The notes under the pieces are model-generated. The model searched no databases. It saw only the letters and a list, made by a program, of their open reading frames with translations, and had not been told where the DNA came from. Shown piece by piece: positions 1 to 4,572 of a DNA stretch of 6,882 nt. A program made the position numbers and the translations under genes. Source of the stretch: Candidatus Lloydbacteria bacterium RIFCSPLOWO2_02_FULL_54_12. Lineage in GTDB: Bacteria > Patescibacteriota > Minisyncoccia > Phycocordibacterales > UBA6899. Within the stretch, counting starts at the first letter, position 1. Each line of letters begins with the position of its first letter. The stretch spans positions 24,932 through 31,813 of the forward strand of contig MHLS01000052.1 in assembly GCA_001819095.1 (NCBI GenBank), read 5' to 3'.

Positions 1-1
1 G

Positions 2-916
2 GAGCAGGCAAATCAGCCGTGTTACTATACGGTCCAAAGAGGTGCTTCCGGTGGTGTTGCGGTCTGTACTGACATCGACTATGACTACGACGGCAATCCT
101 GACTCCTATTCTTGCCCATACCCCAGTACAACGTGGGCAGTGGTGAGGTTTACGACTGATGCGAACGGAAACGGCTTTGCGGACGAATACGAATACCTGC
201 CCGATGTCGCCTATGCGTTGGACGACAATAACGACGGCCTTATGGACGGCACGAGCTATCCTGCCGCAAAAAATGCTATCGACGGCAACAACGACGGCAT
301 CGCGGACGGCTACGAATTCCCCGTCAACCAATATCTGCCGGTCATGCAATCGTGCCCACAGGCAGCCGGCGCCGCATATAAGGTCGACGCTTATGCGTTC
401 AAACTCACCAGTGATAATAACACCATTCGCACCGTAGCCGTTTCGGGCGGCAATCAGTACGAATTCCCCGCACCGGTCGGTCGCGACGGAAGCTGTCCAA
501 ACAACCCCTATTGTCGCTGGATCTCTTCCGATGAATCCGGAAACTACTGGCAGTGTACTTACGTCCCTCCGAACGTCATCATATCGATCAGCGCACGGTC
601 GGGTGACCTCACATCAAATCCCGCAACCGATTACAACACCGAGAGCAGAGTCGAGGGCTACTGCGGAAACACCAACGGAAATCCGCCGGGCACTGCCGAG
701 ACACTCCTTAAGGTTTCGACCAGACAAAGCCAGGATGGCGTCGGGGGTATCTGCAGGGTGGAGCTCGAACGCACATATTACGTGAACATCACCACCATGC
801 CGTTCATTGTCGGGTGGACTCCCGCCAACTACTACTATTACTACTACAACGGTATCGAGTATATCTGGGACAACCTATACGACAAATACAGCATCTTCTG
901 GGACCTCGTTCCGTAA
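2..916 (+). CDS. Secreted protein with calcium-binding-type DxNxDGxxD repeats (5' end missing)
   Basis: The reading frame is open from the first bases of the window to a TAA at 914-916, so this is the C-terminal 304 residues of a longer protein; a GTG at 140 is in frame, but nothing marks it as the real start. Near its N-terminal side are four acidic nine-residue loops of the form D-x-[DN]-x-[DN]-G-x-x-D, each usually followed by an aromatic or acidic tail such as YEY or YEF. Such loops resemble thrombospondin type 3, dockerin and EF-hand calcium-binding loops. At least eight cysteines are scattered through the fragment, suggesting an oxidised extracytoplasmic location. The C-terminal 40 residues are very aromatic and include six consecutive tyrosines (nt 830-847). 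No membrane anchor or LPxTG sorting motif is visible at the C-terminus. The exact family is not recognised; a surface or secreted role, perhaps in adhesion, is inferred. No clear terminator follows. Confidence 0.8.
   Translation, partial: EQANQPCYYTVQRGASGGVAVCTDIDYDYDGNPDSYSCPYPSTTWAVVRFTTDANGNGFADEYEYLPDVAYALDDNNDGLMDGTSYPAAKNAIDGNNDGIADGYEFPVNQYLPVMQSCPQAAGAAYKVDAYAFKLTSDNNTIRTVAVSGGNQYEFPAPVGRDGSCPNNPYCRWISSDESGNYWQCTYVPPNVIISISARSGDLTSNPATDYNTESRVEGYCGNTNGNPPGTAETLLKVSTRQSQDGVGGICRVELERTYYVNITTMPFIVGWTPANYYYYYYNGIEYIWDNLYDKYSIFWDLVP
77..307 (+). repeat. Four acidic calcium-loop coding repeats
   Basis: Four copies of a 27-nt unit encode DYDYDGNPD (77-103), DANGNGFAD (158-184), DDNNDGLMD (221-247) and DGNNDGIAD (281-307). 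The last two are 60 nt apart and are nearly identical at DNA level, so they look like a recent duplication of a 20-residue unit. The pattern matches the acidic loops of thrombospondin type 3 and dockerin-like repeats, so calcium binding is likely but inferred. More copies may lie upstream of the window. Confidence 0.7.
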
Positions 917-946
917 AAACGAGTACTCCAACGCCACAAGAGAAAA

Positions 947-955
947 TGCTATCAT
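947..955 (+). promoter_or_regulatory. Extended -10 promoter of the Mur ligase gene (leaderless geometry)
   Basis: TGCTATCAT matches the extended -10 consensus TGnTATAAT at all but one position. It ends exactly 6 nt before the ATG at 962, so transcription would begin at or next to the start codon. No convincing -35 hexamer and no Shine-Dalgarno sequence are present. An unled mRNA is inferred from this spacing. Confidence 0.6.
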
Positions 956-961
956 GCGCTT

Positions 962-2239
962 ATGCTTGAGCGCTTTCTCCGCACCGCAGAACACTTCATT
1001 CCAAAACGCGTCTACCGTTTTTTTCAGCCGGCGTACCACTTTCTGCTTGCGCTTCTTGGTGCAATCGCTTATCGCTTCCCCTCAAAACAGCTCACGGTCG
1101 TCATGGTGACCGGCACAAAGGGAAAAACAAGCACCGCGGAGCTTCTGAACAGCATCCTTGAAGCGAGCGGCGCAACCACTGCGCTCCTAGGAACTCTGCG
1201 CTTCAAAGTGGGAAGTGCAAGCGAACGGAACCTCCGCAAGATGACCATACCTGGGCGCTTTTTCGTCCAACGATTTCTCCGGCGAGCGGTCGACGAAGGT
1301 TGCACGTATGCAATCGTCGAAATGACCTCGGAGGGTGCGCGGCAATTCCGACAGCGTTTTGTCGATATGGACGCGCTTATCTTCACCAACCTTGCACCCG
1401 AGCATATCGAATCGCACGGTTCATATGAGCAATACAGCGACGCAAAACTTTCGATCGCGCGAACGCTTGCACGGTCAACAAAAGCAAAACGTTTCATGGT
1501 CGCGAATGTCGACGACAAAGAGGGTGAGCGGTTCACGAGCATTCTGGGGGTCACTCCGATACCCTTCCATCTTCAAGATGGCAATCCGGTCTTAGCCGAC
1601 GAAAAGCATTCGGAACTCACCTTTCGTGGAGTGCGCATCACTTCACCCCTCCCCGGCACCTTCAATGCGTACAACATCCTCGCGGCCGCAACCTGTGCCT
1701 CGGTGCTCGGTGTGCCGCCCAACGTCATCGCCGCCGGCGTCGCGAGAGTTGGGCGTATCGAGGGCAGAATGGAGCGTATCGAAGCTGGGCAATCATTCCC
1801 CGTCATTGTCGACTACGCCCACACACCCGACTCGCTCGAAGCAGTCTATAAAACTTTCCCCGAGCATCAAAAGATCTGCATCCTCGGGAACACGGGAGGA
1901 GGACGTGACACATGGAAACGCCCCGTGATGGGCAGTATCGCCGACACAGCGTGCACAAAAATAATACTCACGAACGAAGACCCGTACGACGAGGACCCGA
2001 ATAAAATTCTCGAAGAAATGCGCGCCGCCTTTAAAAAACAAGCCCCAGAGATCATTCTTGACCGCCGAGAGGCAATTGCACGTGCCCTCACAATCGCAAA
2101 AGAGACTAAAAATGCCGCTGTGCTTATCACCGGTAAAGGTACTGACCCCTTCATCATGGGACCGAACGGAACAAAACTCGCGTGGGATGACCGGACGGTG
2201 GCAAAAGAAGAATTGAAAAAACTCCTCGACGCATCTTGA
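962..2239 (+). CDS. MurE-like Mur ligase family protein with shortened N-terminal domain
   Basis: A 425-residue ATP-dependent Mur ligase, closest in motifs to MurE, which adds the third amino acid to UDP-MurNAc-L-Ala-D-Glu in peptidoglycan synthesis. The P-loop TGTKGKTST is at residues 50-58. FTNLAPEHIESHGS begins at 141, and K162 lies where MurE carries its carbamylated lysine. The FNAYN-LAA motif is near 234, VDYAHTPDSLE begins at 282, and LGNTGGGRDTWKRP begins at 308. The MurE signature DNPR, whose Arg contacts meso-diaminopimelate, is replaced by E339-D-P-Y342, and GKGHE is replaced by GKGTD (391-395). About 45 residues precede the P-loop instead of the usual 100 or so. They include a hydrophobic stretch (about 23-38) in place of a full UDP-MurNAc-binding domain. 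The fold and ATP chemistry are well supported. The acceptor amino acid and exact substrate are uncertain. The ATG at 962 is set by the -10 box just upstream. Confidence 0.88.
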   Translation: MLERFLRTAEHFIPKRVYRFFQPAYHFLLALLGAIAYRFPSKQLTVVMVTGTKGKTSTAELLNSILEASGATTALLGTLRFKVGSASERNLRKMTIPGRFFVQRFLRRAVDEGCTYAIVEMTSEGARQFRQRFVDMDALIFTNLAPEHIESHGSYEQYSDAKLSIARTLARSTKAKRFMVANVDDKEGERFTSILGVTPIPFHLQDGNPVLADEKHSELTFRGVRITSPLPGTFNAYNILAAATCASVLGVPPNVIAAGVARVGRIEGRMERIEAGQSFPVIVDYAHTPDSLEAVYKTFPEHQKICILGNTGGGRDTWKRPVMGSIADTACTKIILTNEDPYDEDPNKILEEMRAAFKKQAPEIILDRREAIARALTIAKETKNAAVLITGKGTDPFIMGPNGTKLAWDDRTVAKEELKKLLDAS

Positions 2240-2296
2240 CGCGGCCGCAACAGACTGCGTAGGTCTCCCTCTGTTCTGCGCTTATGCAGATTTCCT

Positions 2297-2339
2297 CAAT
2301 AAATAAGATACGAGGTCGGACCTCGTATCTTATTTATTG
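2297..2339. terminator. Bidirectional terminator hairpin, 20-bp perfect stem
   Basis: Bases 2297-2316 pair perfectly with 2320-2339 around a 3-nt CGG loop. The outer part of the stem is A/T-rich, giving a U-rich 3' side in either direction. It lies between two convergent genes and covers the last codon and stop of the minus-strand methyltransferase gene, so it can end transcription from both sides. The short stretch 2240-2296 holds nothing else recognisable. Confidence 0.8.
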
Positions 2340-2858
2340 CTCCGACCTGTCCAACACGCGAAACAAGGCAACGCCGAACGCCACCGATACATTGAGTGAC
2401 TCCTTCCCGACATCGTCCGGTGAGCGGTGTCGCACAAGCTTTCCCTGCATGGGGATCTCCAAGAGCACATCGCAGCGCCTGCGAAGCGCCGCCGAAAGTC
2501 CCGATACTTCGCTTCCCACCAGAAAAAGAAGTTTGTCCGGTGCACGATATGTCTTGTAATCAACCGCATGTTCGTCCTGCTCAACACCGACGACGTTGAA
2601 ACCCTCCCGCTTCAACGTTCGGAAGATTTTCAACGGTGTTCTTGCATATTCCCAAGGAACGGTCTCTTCCGCCCCAAGCGCGGTCTTTGCGACTTCTTTC
2701 ACCGGTCTGCCGAACCGGTCGACGGGGCAAGGCGTATATCCGGAGATGTAGACGCGCGAAACACCGAGCGCATCGGCAGTGCGAAAGATCGCGCCTACAT
2801 TGTGCGCACTGCGGATATTGTGGAGTAACACCCGAACATCCCTTGTCACTTTTCGCAT
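2334..2858 (-). CDS. SpoU/TrmH-family RNA 2'-O-methyltransferase
   Basis: A 174-residue SPOUT-class enzyme that would transfer a methyl group from S-adenosylmethionine to a ribose 2'-OH in tRNA or rRNA. All three SpoU motifs are visible. Motif 1 is NIRSAHNVGAIFRTADALG (14-32), with the conserved N20 and R26. Motif 2 is LFLVGSEVSGLS (111-122), with E117. Motif 3 is ESLNVSVAFG (153-162). The length fits the minimal catalytic domain without the N-terminal RNA-binding extension of larger TrmH or RlmB proteins. Between IPMQGK and KESLNVS there is an extra segment of about 11 residues (141-151, HRSPDD-containing) where most relatives go straight from PMxG to SLNVS. That is close to the knotted SAM site. 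The ATG at 2858 fits a promoter at 2865-2873 and has no Shine-Dalgarno. The gene converges on the Mur ligase gene and diverges from the DoxX-like gene. The target nucleotide cannot be told from the sequence. Confidence 0.9.
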   Translation of the reverse strand: MRKVTRDVRVLLHNIRSAHNVGAIFRTADALGVSRVYISGYTPCPVDRFGRPVKEVAKTALGAEETVPWEYARTPLKIFRTLKREGFNVVGVEQDEHAVDYKTYRAPDKLLFLVGSEVSGLSAALRRRCDVLLEIPMQGKLVRHRSPDDVGKESLNVSVAFGVALFRVLDRSEQ

Positions 2859-2875
2859 GATACAATAATGACATG
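2856..2875. promoter_or_regulatory. Compact divergent promoter pair with matched leaderless geometry
   Basis: This 20-bp quasi-palindrome begins and ends with CATG. On the plus strand TGATACAAT (2858-2866) is an extended -10 box, followed by 6 nt and the ATG of the DoxX-like gene at 2873. On the minus strand TGTCATTAT (2873-2865) is followed by 6 nt and the ATG of the methyltransferase gene at 2858. The two start codons are separated by only 14 bp, leaving no room for ribosome binding sites. The plus-strand box is the stronger match; the minus-strand hexamer CATTAT matches TATAAT at four of six positions. Confidence 0.55.
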
Positions 2876-3250
2876 CTTTCGTTACTTCCCGAACTCCTCG
2901 ATTGGGGCTGGTACGTTCCGCTCATCTTCCGACTTTTCCTCGGCATCTACCTCATCGGCGCCGGCTGGGCGTTCACAAAGAAGCAGGAGGGACCAAAAGA
3001 CCGGAACAATGTCCCCGCCTTCATTGGGGGGGGAGTAGCGCTTATACTTCTGGGGCTCTTTTTCATCGCGGGCATCTTCGTGCAGGCATTGGGTGCAATA
3101 GGGCTTGTACTGGCTATCACCGCCTTCTACTTTCGTAGGAGGGACATTCACGCCGCCGAAACCCCGCAATTCTACCTCCTCATCGGGATCGTTTCATTTT
3201 CGCTCGTCTTTCTCGGTCCCGGCCCTTTTTCTTTCGACCTGCCGCTTTAG
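2873..3250 (+). CDS. Small DoxX-like integral membrane protein
   Basis: A 125-residue hydrophobic protein with about four predicted membrane segments: roughly residues 14-34, 48-69, 70-87 and 99-116. They are separated by a charged loop (FTKKQEGPKDRNN) and a basic one (FRRRD). The C-terminal LGPGPFSFDLPL resembles the GPGxxSLD ending of DoxX-family proteins, and the length and topology fit that family. The biochemical role of small DoxX-like proteins is mostly unknown, so only a membrane location is firm. A run of eight G residues (3026-3033) encodes Gly52-54 in the second membrane segment and is a possible slippage site. The ATG at 2873 follows an extended -10 box by 6 nt. The pilin-like gene begins 24 bp downstream on the same strand, so co-transcription is plausible. 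Confidence 0.7.
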   Translation: MLSLLPELLDWGWYVPLIFRLFLGIYLIGAGWAFTKKQEGPKDRNNVPAFIGGGVALILLGLFFIAGIFVQALGAIGLVLAITAFYFRRRDIHAAETPQFYLLIGIVSFSLVFLGPGPFSFDLPL

Positions 3251-3274
3251 AGACGGCGGTATCAAAAGTACTCC

Positions 3275-3853
3275 ATGAAAAAGCTACTGGCCAACAAAAG
3301 GGAGGGCGCGCAAAAGGGGTTCTCGCTCGTCGAAATGCTTATTGTCATCGCGATTATCGGCCTGCTCTCGTCGACCATTCTCGCGTCTCTTTCGGTTGCA
3401 CGCCAAAAAGCGCGTGACATAAAACGCATCGCAGAGGTGGGACAAATCACCCGTGCACTTAACCTTTATTTCGACTCACATCAGACCTACCCCTCGACGA
3501 CACCGACCTGTTCTCCGGCATGTTCCCGTCCGTCCGATGACGACGTGGCGATACAGCTCCTTAGTCAGTTGGGGCTCCTTCCCACGACGCCTATCCCGAT
3601 GCTGGGGGGCGCAAACACTTACTATGTATACCGCGGCGTCTATAACAACTCCGGGGTGCTCACCGACTGTGATGCAGGTGCACCGGCGGGGACCGTCTGT
3701 TCGGGCTATTCACTCGGTATCTCGCTCGAACGTGACAACAACCCCGTACTCGAAAACGACGCCGATCGAAGCGTCGGAACGTTCTACGGCGCAAATCCCG
3801 ACTGCCTGAGTAGCACCGCCGGCACCGAACTTTGCTACGACCTCAAGATGTGA
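3275..3853 (+). CDS. Type IV pilin / type II secretion pseudopilin-like protein
   Basis: A 192-residue protein with a class III signal peptide: a basic 15-residue leader ending in K14-G15, then the prepilin peptidase site G/FSLVEM with Glu at mature position +5. The hydrophobic helix MLIVIAIIGLLSSTILASL (21-39) follows. The next segment, ARQKARDIKRIAEVGQITRALNLYFD, is typical of GspG-like major pseudopilins and of pilins common in Parcubacteria. The protein would be cleaved by a prepilin peptidase and assembled into a surface or periplasmic filament. The C-terminal globular part has six cysteines (79, 83, 132, 142, 177, 187), suggesting up to three disulfides, and an acidic stretch near 153-165. 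No pilus assembly genes are in the window. No Shine-Dalgarno is visible. A weak TATCAA (3260-3265) lies 9 nt before the ATG, so the gene may have its own promoter or be read through from the DoxX-like gene. Confidence 0.9.
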   Translation: MKKLLANKREGAQKGFSLVEMLIVIAIIGLLSSTILASLSVARQKARDIKRIAEVGQITRALNLYFDSHQTYPSTTPTCSPACSRPSDDDVAIQLLSQLGLLPTTPIPMLGGANTYYVYRGVYNNSGVLTDCDAGAPAGTVCSGYSLGISLERDNNPVLENDADRSVGTFYGANPDCLSSTAGTELCYDLKM

Positions 3854-3913
3854 GCGTCAAGCGGACCCGTGCTCTTTGACTCAACCGCTCATTTACTGGC
3901 GTGAGCCAGAATG

Positions 3914-3933
3914 CCACGGGTGTAAGCCCGTGG
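3914..3933 (+). repeat. Palindromic hairpin 1, IS200/IS605-end-like
   Basis: A 7-bp stem CCACGGG/CCCGTGG closes a TGTAAG loop, preceded by GAATG and followed by ATGAATGG. It shares its flanking sequence pattern and spacing with the second hairpin at 4011-4030, whose loop CTTACA is the reverse complement of this loop. Imperfect hairpins with short TTTA/TGTAAG-like loops and conserved flanks are typical of IS200/IS605-type ends and of the small palindromic elements derived from them. That assignment is inferred, and no transposase gene is in the window. Confidence 0.5.
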
Positions 3934-3996
3934 ATGAATGGCCACAGTAAAGTGTGCGCGGCGGCGCACTCCTCTTCCAGAAAAACATCCCCGGTG

Positions 3997-4042
3997 CCGC
4001 CCGCGAAATGCCCCGCCCTTACAGGCGGGGATAGACGGGCGG
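3997..4042 (+). repeat. Palindromic hairpin 2, nested two-tier stem
   Basis: The outer stem CCGCCCG (3997-4003) pairs with CGGGCGG (4036-4042). The inner stem CCCCGCC (4011-4017) pairs with GGCGGGG (4024-4030) around CTTACA. The internal loop is 7 nt on the left (ending GAAATG) and ATAGA on the right. Flanks GAAATGCC and GGATAGACGG resemble GAATGCC and GGATGAATGG of hairpin 1, while the stems differ by paired changes. The stem is followed four bases later by TTTT, so it may also serve as a terminator on the plus strand. Confidence 0.5.
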
Positions 4043-4080
4043 TATGTTTTACCCTACCCTTTGAGAAGACGCGTACTTTA

Positions 4081-4085
4081 GGGAG
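4081..4085 (+). promoter_or_regulatory. Shine-Dalgarno site supporting a TTG start
   Basis: GGGAG lies 5 nt before the TTG at 4091 and fixes that codon as the start of the DUF454 gene. No ATG or GTG in the same frame lies nearby. A possible -10 box TACTTT is at 4074-4079, but no good -35 accompanies it. Confidence 0.55.
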
Positions 4086-4090
4086 CGTGG

Positions 4091-4447
4091 TTGGTCAGAT
4101 ACATTTTCCTTGCGCTCGGACACTTATTCATCGTCTTGGGCGTTATCGGACTTTTTCTTCCTATTTTTCCGACAACACCGTTTCTCATTGCTGCACTCTG
4201 GTGTTACGGGAAAAGTTCGGAGAAACTCCGACAGAAACTGCTCGCGCACCCCAAGCTTGGCCCGCCCCTTCGCGACTGGACCGAGCGCCACATCATACGG
4301 CGAAAGACAAAACTGCTCGCCGTGGTCGTACTCTTAATCTCGCTCGCGGTCTCCGTGGTGCTTCTCACGAGTATTGTGTATGAGGTCCTGCTCACCGTTC
4401 TCTACATTGGCGTTGCTGTTTTTATTCTTACACGCCGGTCGGAATGA
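4091..4447 (+). CDS. DUF454 (YbaN-like) inner membrane protein
   Basis: A 118-residue protein matching the DUF454/YbaN family, which is about 120 residues long. It begins with a hydrophobic segment (4-26) containing LGVIGLFLPIFPTTPF (16-31), the family's hallmark LPxxPTTPF motif. A conserved amphipathic stretch follows, with C38, KSSEKLRQKLLAHPKLGPPLRDW (41-63) and a basic HIIRRKTK. Two further membrane helices are at about 75-94 and 96-113. The family's function is unknown; the protein should sit in the cytoplasmic membrane. The start is a TTG at 4091, supported by the GGGAG five bases upstream and by alignment of the N-terminus with the family. A strong terminator follows 20 bp after the TGA, so it appears to be a single-gene unit, isolated between two hairpin-rich spacers. 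Confidence 0.87.
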   Translation: MVRYIFLALGHLFIVLGVIGLFLPIFPTTPFLIAALWCYGKSSEKLRQKLLAHPKLGPPLRDWTERHIIRRKTKLLAVVVLLISLAVSVVLLTSIVYEVLLTVLYIGVAVFILTRRSE

Positions 4448-4466
4448 TTGCGGTCACGGTGTGTCG

Positions 4467-4498
4467 AATCCCCCATCTGCCGATCGGGGGATTTTTTT
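4467..4498 (+). terminator. Rho-independent terminator of the DUF454 gene
   Basis: AATCCCCC (4467-4474) pairs with GGGGGATT (4486-4493). Inside, ATC pairs with GAT around TGCC, with one bulged C. A run of seven T residues (4492-4498) follows directly. It is a clear plus-strand terminator; the minus strand lacks a T run on the other side. Confidence 0.88.
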
Positions 4499-4520
4499 AC
4501 CTCAATATCTCTTTTTTATT

Positions 4521-4571
4521 GGTGAGCAACACCCCGCGGTTTTACCGCGGAGATGCATTCAAGCTTGCATC
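4521..4571 (-). repeat. Three back-to-back hairpins just after the stop of the minus-strand fusion gene
   Basis: Read on the plus strand, GGTG-AGCAA-CACC (4521-4533) abuts CCGCGGT-TTT-ACCGCGG (4534-4550). One base later comes GATGCA-TTCAAGCT-TGCATC (4552-4571), ending one base before the TAG of the gene at 4573. No U tract follows on the minus strand, so this is not a standard terminator. It could protect the mRNA 3' end. The middle hairpin, with its TTT loop and following AGATG, resembles the two palindromes at 3914 and 4011. Confidence 0.5.
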
Positions 4572-4572
4572 G

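Larger units (their letters stand above)
3851..4050 (+). other. Hairpin-rich gene-free region; possible structured RNA or decayed mobile-element end
   Basis: No credible gene lies between the pseudopilin stop and the TTG at 4091. The stretch contains five consecutive potential hairpins. TGAGC-GTCAA at 3851-3860 pairs with TTGAC (3876-3880) and GCTCA (3887-3891). CTGGC-GTGA-GCCAG is at 3896-3909, with a GNRA-type loop. CCACGGG-TGTAAG-CCCGTGG is at 3914-3933. GTGCGC-GGCG-GCGCAC is at 3954-3969. A two-tier hairpin is at 3997-4042, followed by TTTT at 4047-4050. The last could act as the terminator of the pseudopilin transcript. The whole could be a structured 3' UTR, a small RNA or remnants of a hairpin-ended transposable element. 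Function is not established. Confidence 0.45.

Noticed and set aside
1069..1554. 161-residue minus-strand open frame inside the Mur ligase gene
   Set aside because: It is antisense to conserved Mur ligase motifs, with no motif of its own.
3914..4042. CRISPR array
   Set aside because: There are only two imperfect, differing palindromes about 97 bp apart, without identical repeats or regular spacers and with no cas genes.
3851..4090. Intact insertion sequence
   Set aside because: The hairpins resemble IS200/IS605-type ends, but no transposase or TnpB coding sequence is present in the window.
3901..4383. 160-residue open frame covering the hairpin region and overlapping DUF454
   Set aside because: The frame reads through palindromes, has low-complexity composition and no domain signature, and overlaps the well-supported DUF454 gene in another frame.
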